NCBI GenBank assembly: GCA_022843385.1
Contig: JALHNT010000041.1
Span: 1 to 64,000 of the forward strand
Source: Anaerolineae bacterium
Lineage (GTDB): Bacteria > Chloroflexota > Anaerolineae > Aggregatilineales > Phototrophicaceae
Direction: 5' to 3'
DNA: 64,000 nt
Position numbers and translations under genes: made by a program. Below, one piece after another: positions 10,001-17,624 of this stretch; positions within the stretch are counted from its first letter, which is position 1, and the number at the start of each line of letters is the position of its first letter. The notes beneath the pieces were generated by a model. That model did not search any database. It was not told where the DNA came from and was given only the letters and a program-made list of their open reading frames with translations.

Positions 10001-12617
10001 TCAACTGACAAATTACCTCACCGCCAAGCTGCTGTTCCAGGCCGGTGATAAACCGCTGCTGATCGAGGATGTGCTGAACGATATTCGGCTGCATCAGCCG
10101 GAACGTGCCTTCCTGCAACAGGTCGGGGCACAGGCCACCATCGGGCTGCCGCTGCAAAGCGCTGGCGTCTGGCAGGGCATCCTCAGCATCAACTGGGCAG
10201 AACCCCATGTCATCAGCGACATCGAACGCGAAGTCTACACCGCCCTCATCCAGCCGCTGGCTGCGGTCGTCGCCCAACGGCGCTCGTATCTGGCGGAAGA
10301 AGAATTGCGGCAGCGCGCTGAAATTCTGGCGCGAGCGAACGCCATGTTGTCACGGGCTGTGGATAATGCTGAAATTCTCGAAGCGGTGGCGAACCTGGCA
10401 CAGGCCGACTCAGCCGAACGCAGCAGCCTGTTCTACACCGAAGCCGACGATTATGGTCGCATCCATCTGCTCAATCTGGTCGCCAGCCGCACACGCGATG
10501 GACGGCTCATCGCCTTGAGCAATCTGCCGCGCACCGAATTCCTGCGCGATGAGTATCCGCTGATTGACGAAATCGAAAGCCATCCGGATACGCCGCTCTT
10601 CATCGAAAATGTCGATCTCGATCCGCGCTGTGATGATAACGCGCGCATTTACCTGAAAACCGCTGGCATCGCCGCTTTCATCACGCTGCCGCTGCGGAGC
10701 GCCAACCGCTGGCAGGGTCTCATCACGCTGGTGTGGTCAATGCCCCGCACCTTCGGCCCTGACCTGCGCGAACGTTACAGCGACATCATGCCAACCACAT
10801 CCTCGGTGCTTGCCAGCCGTCGCGCCTTCGCCGACTCGGTCGAAGCCCAACTCGAATCCGAAACGCTCTACCTGCTCAGCAGCGCGATCAACGAAACCCA
10901 GCGTGAAGCCGATATTGTCGATGCGATCCAGCGTTTCATCGCACCGGCCAACACTGCCGCGATCACCCTGGGACGCTTCAATCGGGACAATCACGGGCAG
11001 ATTCAGTCATTCGAAGTCCTGGCCGACTGGCAGCAGATCGAAGGTTTCAGCACGGTTGGCCTGCAAATTCCGGCAGACAGCGAACAGTTCGCCCAGATCG
11101 CGACGGGCGGCGAGTTCGTTATCATCGGCAATACCCAGACCGATCCTACCGTCACACCGGCTGCCCGCGAGTTATATCAATCGATCAACATCATCGGCAT
11201 CATCGCCGCCCCCATGAAAGTCGCTGGGCGTGAGTGGGGTGCATTGAGCATGACCACCGATAAACCGGTCACATTCAGCCAGCGCGATCAGCGTGTTTTC
11301 CATGCGGCGGTCGAGCAGGCCAATCAGGCGCTGGAACGGCTGTATCTGACGCAGCAGACCGAGCGCCGCGCCGGTGAACTGGCGACCATTGCCCGCCTCA
11401 GCTCGACCACTACCCAGATTCTCGACGTTGATGAGCTGCTGCAAACCGTGACTGATCTCACCAAGACCAGTTTCGATTACTACCATGCTCATATCTACCT
11501 GCTCAACGCCACTGGCGACCGGCTGGTGCTGGCGGCTGGCGCGGGCGAACCGGGACGGCTGATGAAGGAACGCGGTCATGCCATCCCAATCAGTCGTCCC
11601 GATAGTCTGGTGGCGACAGCCGCGCGCGAACGACGCGGCGCAGTCTCCAACGATGTCACCCAGTCACCCAACTTCCTGCCTAACCCGCTGCTGCCGGATA
11701 CGCGCTCGGAACTGGCGCTGCCGATGATCGTCGGTAACAAGCTGGTCGGTGTGCTGGATGTCCAGTCCACTCAGGTCAACCGTTTCAGCGACGAAGACGT
11801 GCTGCTCAAGACCGCGCTGGCCGACCAGATTGCAGTGGCGGTCGATAATGCGCTCGCCTTCCGTGAACAACAACAGGTGGCGGAACGGCTGCGTGAGGTG
11901 GATCGCCTCAAGTCGCAGTTCCTCGCCAACATGAGCCATGAGCTGCGCACCCCGCTCAACTCGATCATCGGCTATGCCGAAGTGCTGCTGGACGGCATCG
12001 ATGGCGATCTGAACGATGAAGCGATGGAAGATGTCGACGCCATCCACAGCAGCGGCAAGCATCTGCTGACCATCATCAACGACATTCTCGACCTCGCCAA
12101 GATCGAAGCCGGCCAGATGTACATTGACCGGCGCGAGGTACAGTTGCTGCCTCTGGTAGAGGATGTGATGAACACCCTCAGCATTCTGGCACGCAACAAG
12201 GGCATCGAACTGAGCAGCGAAGGCGTCGACGACGCGCCCTCGGTGCTGGGTGATCCGATCCGCCTCAAGCAGATCATCCTCAATCTCATCAACAATGCCA
12301 TCAAGTTCACCGAACAGGGCGGCGTCACACTTGCAGTCAGCCGTGACCCGAACAATCCGCAGCAGGTGCTGCTGTGCGTCCGCGATACCGGTATCGGCAT
12401 GTCGCCGGAAGAAATGAAGGGGTTGTTCCAACAGTTCCATCAGGTTGATGGTTCGCCCACCCGCCGTGCCGGTGGCACTGGGCTGGGGTTGGTCATCAGC
12501 CGCCATCTGGTGCAGATGCATCACAGTGACATCGAGGTCAGCAGCGAGAAGGGTGTCGGCAGCGTCTTCACCTTCCGCCTGCCAGCCTTCGTCAAGGAGC
12601 CAGTGCCACAGGCGTAA
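7038..12617 (+). CDS. Giant sensor histidine kinase (dCache-HAMP-GAF-PAS2-GAF4-HisKA-HATPase)
   Basis: This 1859-residue membrane histidine kinase starts six bases after the binding-protein gene. The order is: transmembrane segment (about 18-38); double-Cache-like sensor (about 45-275); second transmembrane segment (about 285-307); HAMP; GAF (about 375-530); two PAS domains (about 655-775 and 785-905); four further GAF-like domains (about 910-1610); HisKA with phospho-accepting His1634 in MSHELRTP; and HATPase_c with a GTGLGLV motif near the end. There is no receiver domain, so it is not a hybrid. The double receiver on the next enzyme gene and the response regulator after it are the obvious phosphotransfer targets. 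The GAF domains look like products of internal duplication. Confidence 0.92.
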   Translation: MMQATSETRRIPWRSSIQWQLILFSLLVGLLPVAILGTITFLQARDALRQQVSDSASGVAEAVGRDLDRYLFERYGDLQVMARAETIRNVEDTLEDKTAYLQTIKDTYGAYESIMLLTGNGRVVGSTRPITGDFSDEEWFQQAVALNDTYTTSVYYSTLDQQYVITIARPVYDLEDEFIGVIAANIDVDALINIVASVKVGERGEITFVDREGRTILDVEVAHLFEDVSDSVAVQNGLQGLSGSVIEVGHLSEEVISSYIPLAGLQGWIAITQLPLADLDVAVNALATRVIALGLVTLVIITFLVVLLSQRLIEPIRQLTASARQLSAGQFDAPILLQSNNEFGQLADTFRSMAGELQGMVASLEARVNARTQDLTTTIEIGRLANNIYAEADLMPRLVEFIRSRFNLYYTQIYLLDEAERFALLRAGTGDAGQLLLARKHRLDLSQTSLVAQAVRTGQPVVVSDTAENPNHLPNPLLPETRSEIAVPLRVGPLTLGVLDLQANQPGTFTADNASVFEALAGQIAAVIRAAQAYSEAQAQTQRAQQVTESLTTESWQNYLHQEQLGYVYDLESPRPFDDTITPILPANARRITQPIRVRGAQIGELVVAENDDRRALGEEERTLIEDAARLVAQAVERYRSLDEVKRSEQETRRLQQFLDSVIESLPIMVFVKDAQDLRFISFNKAGEELLGFTRDAFLGKNDYDFFPPAEADWFTNKDREVLDGKVLVDIPEEEIRTASGEIRTLHTRKIPIFDAQGNPQYLVGISEDITELKKSAAALVESERRFRRIIEEASDVVYTINAEGFFTFVSPSIIRLAEREPEELMGQHFTILLPKGEGWGKRLIEFYLKQLTDREIETRLEFPILSKSGQRKWVDQQATITFEDGKPVGFQAVVRDVTERVEQREALDYARRRAEILTEINSALSQAQDEQSILAGIAFFAERYNPSYMTLLYLENDARGTPETAITVSSRRNNEPALDEPLLGVPIQLTNYLTAKLLFQAGDKPLLIEDVLNDIRLHQPERAFLQQVGAQATIGLPLQSAGVWQGILSINWAEPHVISDIEREVYTALIQPLAAVVAQRRSYLAEEELRQRAEILARANAMLSRAVDNAEILEAVANLAQADSAERSSLFYTEADDYGRIHLLNLVASRTRDGRLIALSNLPRTEFLRDEYPLIDEIESHPDTPLFIENVDLDPRCDDNARIYLKTAGIAAFITLPLRSANRWQGLITLVWSMPRTFGPDLRERYSDIMPTTSSVLASRRAFADSVEAQLESETLYLLSSAINETQREADIVDAIQRFIAPANTAAITLGRFNRDNHGQIQSFEVLADWQQIEGFSTVGLQIPADSEQFAQIATGGEFVIIGNTQTDPTVTPAARELYQSINIIGIIAAPMKVAGREWGALSMTTDKPVTFSQRDQRVFHAAVEQANQALERLYLTQQTERRAGELATIARLSSTTTQILDVDELLQTVTDLTKTSFDYYHAHIYLLNATGDRLVLAAGAGEPGRLMKERGHAIPISRPDSLVATAARERRGAVSNDVTQSPNFLPNPLLPDTRSELALPMIVGNKLVGVLDVQSTQVNRFSDEDVLLKTALADQIAVAVDNALAFREQQQVAERLREVDRLKSQFLANMSHELRTPLNSIIGYAEVLLDGIDGDLNDEAMEDVDAIHSSGKHLLTIINDILDLAKIEAGQMYIDRREVQLLPLVEDVMNTLSILARNKGIELSSEGVDDAPSVLGDPIRLKQIILNLINNAIKFTEQGGVTLAVSRDPNNPQQVLLCVRDTGIGMSPEEMKGLFQQFHQVDGSPTRRAGGTGLGLVISRHLVQMHHSDIEVSSEKGVGSVFTFRLPAFVKEPVPQA

Positions 12618-13033
12618 CCAGTGTTATGCACTAATAACGCTGGGGGCTAAAGCCGCCCAGCTAAGGGAAAATCTGGAAGCGCACTAAAGGCGCTGAAGAG
12701 GATAGGCTGGAACAACAGCCCCTTCAGCGGGCTTACCCGAAAGGTCAGCAGAGGGGTTATGCAGGTTAAGAGAATATCCGGGCAACAGTTTGCGGAATCG
12801 GATGCCGTTTGCAGCCCTCATCCCCCCAGCCCCTTCTCCCAGTGGGAGAAGGGGAGCCGTCGGCAACGGGTCTTAAAGCCCCTCGCCCCGTGGGAGAGGG
12901 GTTTGGGGTGAGGGCATTTAATTCTTAAAGCGCATAACCCCTCTGGGGCGGCACTCGATTATCCTCGAACATTATGTATATCACCACGTCAGGCGGCGCT
13001 CGTCGCTGCCTGACGAAGAATCAGGTTGTACCC
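12618..13033. repeat. Composite intergenic repeats between kinase and PLP-enzyme genes
   Basis: This gene-free gap holds two repeat families. The first (12640-12762, starting GGGGGCTAAAGCCGCCCAGC) matches 24928-25059. The second (about 12814-12916) is a CCCTCATCCCCCCAGCCC / GGGTTTGGGGTGAGGG element with inner CTTCTCCC / GGGAGAAG arms, also seen at 22291-22378, 24868, 32651 and 60508. The palindrome half at 12748-12762 is continued by its other half at 12932-12945, so the second element lies inside the first. The gap separates two co-directional genes and could end or attenuate transcription between them. Confidence 0.8.
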
Positions 13034-15121
13034 ATGTCGGTTTACTTCACTCAAATTGCCTGCCTCCAATGCGGTCAGTCTCTGCCGCCCGATCTCAATC
13101 TCCTGCGCTGCCCGGCCTGTGGCTCGCCCTGGCTCGATGCCCGTTATGATTACGCCGCCGTCGCCCAGCAATGGCCGTCGGTTGTCGCCAGTCGTGACCG
13201 GTCGCTCTGGCGTTATGCCGAACTGCTGCCACTGGCCGCCCCGGTGGAGACGATTACGATGGGCGAGGGCTACACCTCGCTCACGCGGTTGTATGCCTAC
13301 GAGACGCTCTATAACCATCAGCCGATCTTCGTCAAGGATGAACGGCAGGGGCCGACCAGCTCCTTTAAGGATCGACAGGCGGCGCTGGCTGTCATGGCGC
13401 TGCATCAGGCTGGCATTCATGAATGTGTGCTGGCCTCGACCGGCAATGCCGGGGCGGCCTATGCCGCTTACTGCGCCCGCGCCGGCATCAAACTATGGCT
13501 CTTCCTCACCAGCCTCGTCCCATCAGAGAAGATGCGCGAGGCAGCCCTGTATGGCGCGGAGGTGGTCAAAGTCTCCGGCACCTATGACGAAACCAAGCAC
13601 GTCGCCGCTGAATTCGCCCAGCGCAAGGGCATTCATCTCGACGGCGGTGCTAAAGCTGTCCCCGGCAAGGAAGCGATGAAGACGCTGGCCTTCGAGATCG
13701 CGGAACAGCTTGGTCTGAAGTTGCGTCAGGATGGTCGCTGGCAGGCACCCGACTGGTACATCCAGGCCGTCAGCGGCGGCATCGGCCCGCTGGGGGTGTG
13801 GAAAGGCTTCAGCGAGCTGCACCAGATGGGACTGATCGATCACATGCCCAAACTCGGCATCATTCAGGCCGCTGGCTGCGCCCCGATGGTGCAGGCCTTC
13901 GCCGCCGGCAAGGAACAGGCCGACCCGGTCATCCCGCGCACGCTCATCACCGTGCTGGCGACCGGCGACCCCGGCTACAGCTACCCCCAACTGCGCCAGG
14001 CCGTCCTCTCCAACGGCGGCGTGATGCGGGCAATTGAAGATGGCGCGACCTTCGAGGCCATGCGCCGGCTGGCGAGCAAGACCGGCTTCTCGGTGGAACC
14101 AGCCACCGCCGTCGCTTTCGCCGGACTGGAGGCGATGTTGCAGGACAAGACCATCCAGCCGGGCGAGGTGGTGGTAGTCAACTGCTCCGGTCACACCTTC
14201 ACCGCCGAAAGCCATATCCTCGGCGACCAGTACGTCCATGATTTACAACTGAGCGTGAACGGCAAATCGCCGCGTACCCAGGACGGTCTCGATGCCGCCA
14301 TCCGCATCCTCGATGAACAGGTGACGACTATCCTGCTGGTCGATGACAACCCGGCCGACCGCCGCCTGGTCAAGCGGCTGCTGCATCGCTATAAACAATA
14401 TCGCGTCTCCGAAGCCAGCAATGGTGCCGAAGCGCTGAAGATCATCCGCGAGGAGCCGCCCGATCTGGTCATCACCGATCTGACCATGCCGGAGATGGAT
14501 GGCTTCACCTTGCTGGAAACCCTGAAGCAGCACCCGGGGACGGCGCACATCCCGGTGGTCGTGGCCTCGGCCAAGACCCTCTCCGAGACCGATGCCCGCC
14601 TGCTGGAGTCCTACGATGCCAGCGTCTGGACCAAAGGCGGCGAGACCGGCACCCGCCAGTTGGTCGAATATGTTGCTGGCGCGCTGGGGCATTTCCTGCC
14701 GAAAGAAAGCAGCCCACACAAGACGGTGACGGCGGAAGTCATCGCCGCAGCCAAACCCCGCGTCGTCATCATCGAGGACAATCCGCTGGAACGGCGGCTG
14801 GCGCGCCGGTTGCTCGAATCCGATGGCAGCTTTCAGGTGATCGAAGCGGTCGACGGACGCGAAGGGTTGAAGGCTATCTTTGAACACCGGCCTGACCTGG
14901 TCATCCTCGATCTGATGTTGCCGGAGATGGATGGGCTGACAGTGCTGCAAGCGCTCCAGGGTGACGAGTATCTGCGTGAAATCCCGGTCATCGTGGTCTC
15001 GGCCAAAGAACTGACGCAGGCCGAACGCGACCAACTGCGCTCTCATACCCACTCGGTGATGGAGAAGGGCGCTTTTGATCGCGAGGAATTTCTGTATGTT
15101 GTTCACAATATTCTAGGATAA
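13034..15121 (+). CDS. Threonine-synthase-like PLP enzyme fused to two receiver domains
   Basis: This 695-residue fusion has three parts. Residues 1 to about 415 are a fold-type II PLP enzyme of the threonine synthase family: an N-terminal zinc-ribbon-like CLQCG...CPACG followed by ARYDY, the PLP lysine K112 in SSFKDRQ, the phosphate/substrate loop STGNAGAA, and a C-terminal NCSGHTF. Residues about 431-550 are a receiver domain with acidic VDD and phosphoacceptor Asp482. Residues about 574-695 are a second receiver with Asp626. Both keep the conserved Lys, so both look phosphorylatable. The ATG at 13034 is chosen because the upstream ATG at 12974 lacks a binding site and precedes the zinc ribbon by unconserved residues; the site before 13034 is itself weak. 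Threonine synthase converts O-phosphohomoserine to threonine. Whether this one does, or uses another substrate under phosphorelay control, is unknown. Confidence 0.88.
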   Translation: MSVYFTQIACLQCGQSLPPDLNLLRCPACGSPWLDARYDYAAVAQQWPSVVASRDRSLWRYAELLPLAAPVETITMGEGYTSLTRLYAYETLYNHQPIFVKDERQGPTSSFKDRQAALAVMALHQAGIHECVLASTGNAGAAYAAYCARAGIKLWLFLTSLVPSEKMREAALYGAEVVKVSGTYDETKHVAAEFAQRKGIHLDGGAKAVPGKEAMKTLAFEIAEQLGLKLRQDGRWQAPDWYIQAVSGGIGPLGVWKGFSELHQMGLIDHMPKLGIIQAAGCAPMVQAFAAGKEQADPVIPRTLITVLATGDPGYSYPQLRQAVLSNGGVMRAIEDGATFEAMRRLASKTGFSVEPATAVAFAGLEAMLQDKTIQPGEVVVVNCSGHTFTAESHILGDQYVHDLQLSVNGKSPRTQDGLDAAIRILDEQVTTILLVDDNPADRRLVKRLLHRYKQYRVSEASNGAEALKIIREEPPDLVITDLTMPEMDGFTLLETLKQHPGTAHIPVVVASAKTLSETDARLLESYDASVWTKGGETGTRQLVEYVAGALGHFLPKESSPHKTVTAEVIAAAKPRVVIIEDNPLERRLARRLLESDGSFQVIEAVDGREGLKAIFEHRPDLVILDLMLPEMDGLTVLQALQGDEYLREIPVIVVSAKELTQAERDQLRSHTHSVMEKGAFDREEFLYVVHNILG

Positions 15122-15187
15122 AATTCACGTTCTCTGATGGCGCTGATCGGTTAAGATCAGTATGATGAAAGTCAGGAGATGTGCCTC

Positions 15188-15568
15188 ATGAACCGCGCCG
15201 TAGTGATTGAAGACAATCCCCGAAGTGCGCGGCTGACGGAGAAACTCCTTCAGCGCGCCGGATACGATGTCACGCTGGCCGACGATGGCCTGACCGGGCT
15301 GCGCACCGTGCTGGAAACCCGCCCCGATCTGGTGCTGGTCGATCTGGGACTGCCGGATATGGATGGGCAGACCGTGATCGGCGTCATCCGCCAGCGCGCC
15401 GACTTGCAACACCTCAAGATCGTCATTGTCACCGCCTGGCCGGAAGAACGCGCCCGTGAGATGGGCCGCGCCTACGGCTGTGACGGCGTGATTACCAAAC
15501 CCATCGACACCCGCCAGTTCATCGAGCAGGTTGGCGTGGTTATGCCACCCGGAGAAAGACTTCATTAA
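15188..15568 (+). CDS. Single-domain response regulator (CheY-like)
   Basis: This 126-residue protein is one receiver domain with no output domain. The acidic pair is in VIEDNP, the phosphoacceptor Asp in VLVDLGLPDMDG, the Thr in IVTAW and the Lys in ITKPID. The ATG at 15188 has CAGGAG about ten bases upstream. The in-frame ATG at 15179 is too close to that site. It closely resembles the two receivers fused to the upstream PLP enzyme. Its stop codon overlaps the start of the acetyltransferase gene by one base, so the two are co-translated. It could shuttle phosphate or act by protein contact. Confidence 0.92.
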   Translation: MNRAVVIEDNPRSARLTEKLLQRAGYDVTLADDGLTGLRTVLETRPDLVLVDLGLPDMDGQTVIGVIRQRADLQHLKIVIVTAWPEERAREMGRAYGCDGVITKPIDTRQFIEQVGVVMPPGERLH

Positions 15569-16449
15569 TGTTGACATCGCTCTCCCTGTCGCCGGAAAGT
15601 GGCGCGAGTCCCCTCTACATTCTGGTGCCAACCAGCAGCTTCAGCGCCGACGAGCTGGTCGATATTTACAACCGCACCCGCGAAGATTACATCGTGCCGA
15701 TGCCGATGAGCGCCAAGAAGATGCAGAGCTACGTGCGCCTCTACGATGTCAACCTCGATCTGTCGTATGTCATCTTCGATCAGGATCAGCGCGAAATCGG
15801 GCTGGGGATGCTGGGGCTGCGCCCGGAGCGTGCCTGGATCACCCGGCTGGGGATCATCCCCGAACGGCGCAAGAAGGGCAGCGCCGCTTTCCTGATGCAC
15901 GGCTTGATCGAAGCCGCCCGGCAGCAGGGGGCGCGGCTGGTACAGCTTGAAGTCATCGAAGGCAACCTTCCGGCGCACAGCCTGTTTCAGAAATGTGGTT
16001 TTGTCGAAACCCGTCGCTTCGGCGTCATCCGCCGCCCGCCCGGAATGCCGGACGAAGTCTATCGACCCGCCGGTGACGTCGAAATCCTCAGCCGCGAGGA
16101 AGCCGTCGCCTGTCTGACCGAGCGCAGCGATCACGGCGCGTCGTGGCTGGATGAAAGCAGCTCGCTGCTCAAGCTGGGGCAGCTTCAGGGTATCCACCTC
16201 GAACTCGAAGGCGGCAGCGGTTGGGTGGTGTATCAGAACAACCCCTACGACCTGACGCATGTCGTCTTCTGGTGCAGCGGCGGCCCGCGTGAAGCCATTC
16301 TCTCCGGCCTGCTCTATCACCTGCACCGGCTGCACGCCAGCCAGGACACCAAGATCGAGAACATCCCGCTGGAGACCGACTGGCCGATCCTGCACCAGTT
16401 CGGTTATGTCGATATGTTCCACCGCATCGAAATGTTCCTGCGCTTCTGA
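15568..16449 (+). CDS. GNAT-family N-acetyltransferase
   Basis: This 293-residue protein has an acetyl-CoA-binding GNAT core at about residues 45-155. The motif A region reads RLGIIPERRKKGSAAFLMHGLI and is followed by VIEGNLPAHSLFQKCGFVETRRF, a typical motif B. A second domain of about 130 residues fills the C-terminal half. GNAT enzymes move an acetyl group from acetyl-CoA to an amine. The acceptor here cannot be predicted. The ATG overlaps the response-regulator stop codon by one base (TAATG), tying it to the signalling block. Confidence 0.85.
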   Translation: MLTSLSLSPESGASPLYILVPTSSFSADELVDIYNRTREDYIVPMPMSAKKMQSYVRLYDVNLDLSYVIFDQDQREIGLGMLGLRPERAWITRLGIIPERRKKGSAAFLMHGLIEAARQQGARLVQLEVIEGNLPAHSLFQKCGFVETRRFGVIRRPPGMPDEVYRPAGDVEILSREEAVACLTERSDHGASWLDESSSLLKLGQLQGIHLELEGGSGWVVYQNNPYDLTHVVFWCSGGPREAILSGLLYHLHRLHASQDTKIENIPLETDWPILHQFGYVDMFHRIEMFLRF

Positions 16450-16450
16450 C

Positions 16451-17356
16451 GTGAACGACGACCTGTTGTCCTCATGGATTGCAATGCTGCGCGACCGCAG
16501 CGATGGCGTGTTTAATGCCTGGTTTGAACTGGTCAGTATAGGCGCACCGGCGGTCGAGCCGCTGATCGCCGTGCTGCTCACAGACGAGCGATTAGACCGC
16601 CACAATAGCGGTACTGCCCTTCGCCCCGAGATGTTCAATGCCGCCGCCGCCCTTCGCATGATTGGCGCTCCGGCGCTTGAGCCGCTGCTCCCGCTGCTTC
16701 AGGATACCCAGGTCGCGGTTCGCAACAATGTCACCTGGATTCTGGAGGGAATTGGCGACCGGCGAGCGACCGACGCGCTCATCGCCGCGCTCCTGCACGA
16801 TGACGACCCGGAAGTTCGCCAGGGTGCAGCCCAAGCGTTGGGCAAGATTGGTGACCGCCGTGCCGTTGATGCTCTCATCTTCGCTCTCCAGAATGATGAA
16901 CCTGCCTCCGGTTATGCCTGCCTGGCGTTGGGCAAGATCGGTGACCGGCGTGCTGTTGATGCCCTCATCTTCGCCCTCCAGAATAACGATGATTGCGCTC
17001 TCTATGCCTGCCTGGCGCTGGGCAACATTGGCGACCCACGCGCCGTCGATGTGCTCATAGCTGTTCTCCAGGGCAGCAACTCGATGCTGAGCTGTCGGGC
17101 TGCTTTGGCGCTGGGGCAAATCAGCGATACCCGTGCGCTGGATGCTCTGATTGCCGCCCTGCACACCGGAGAAATCCTATCCAAGCGAAGAAACGCCGCG
17201 ACGGCTCTGGGAATGATTGGCGACGAACGGGCTGTTGCGCCGCTCATCGTCGCGCTAGAGGACCCGGACTGGTGGCTGCGCCACGAGGCCACTGCCGCCT
17301 TACGTAAGCTCGGCACTCCCGAAGCCCTGATCGCGCTGAAGAGGCACGAGAAATAG
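16451..17356 (+). CDS. HEAT / PBS-lyase-like repeat protein
   Basis: This 301-residue soluble protein is made almost wholly of about eight HEAT-type repeats of roughly 30 residues, with the recurring core ALGKIGDRRAVDALIFAL. A GTG at 16451, one base after the acetyltransferase stop codon, is the likely start. The open frame extends upstream into the previous gene but that part is a shadow. Such repeats form a curved protein-binding scaffold, and some relatives act in phycobilin attachment. Nothing here suggests a lyase activity. It is the last gene of the co-directional signalling block and may be an adaptor for it. Confidence 0.85.
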   Translation: MNDDLLSSWIAMLRDRSDGVFNAWFELVSIGAPAVEPLIAVLLTDERLDRHNSGTALRPEMFNAAAALRMIGAPALEPLLPLLQDTQVAVRNNVTWILEGIGDRRATDALIAALLHDDDPEVRQGAAQALGKIGDRRAVDALIFALQNDEPASGYACLALGKIGDRRAVDALIFALQNNDDCALYACLALGNIGDPRAVDVLIAVLQGSNSMLSCRAALALGQISDTRALDALIAALHTGEILSKRRNAATALGMIGDERAVAPLIVALEDPDWWLRHEATAALRKLGTPEALIALKRHEK

Positions 17357-17439
17357 ATTGTGACCCCAGAACGTGTAGTCCGAATCTGGCTCTCCTCTGA
17401 AAGTTGAAAATGCTGAGTGCAAAGTAAAAAGGAAAAGAC

Positions 17440-17580
17440 CTCTGATTCCTCTCCGTGCTCTCTGTGTCTCAGTGGTTCAATTCTTCTTCGTCTTTTCTTG
17501 GCGGCTTGGCGATGAATCGGATGTCGGTGTCCGTCACTCCCTGACAACCACCAACAAACAACCAGGAACTAACAACTAAG
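17440..17580. repeat. Short intergenic repeat words between convergent genes
   Basis: The gap between convergent genes (17357-17624) carries GCTCTCTGTGTCTCAGTGG and a CAACAAACAACCAGGAACTAACAAC run. The first matches word D of the mosaic at 1-616. The second matches the ACAACAAACAACTAGCAAC end of the copy at 21393-21805. No gene or clear terminator is seen. Confidence 0.65.
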
Positions 17581-17624
17581 GCCGTTCCAGGAAAACATTG
17601 CTCCCAGAATCCGCCCGATGGAAG

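Noticed and set aside
11664..12524. 286-codon minus-strand open frame
   Set aside because: It is antisense to the HisKA/HATPase part of the giant kinase; high G+C gives long antisense frames.
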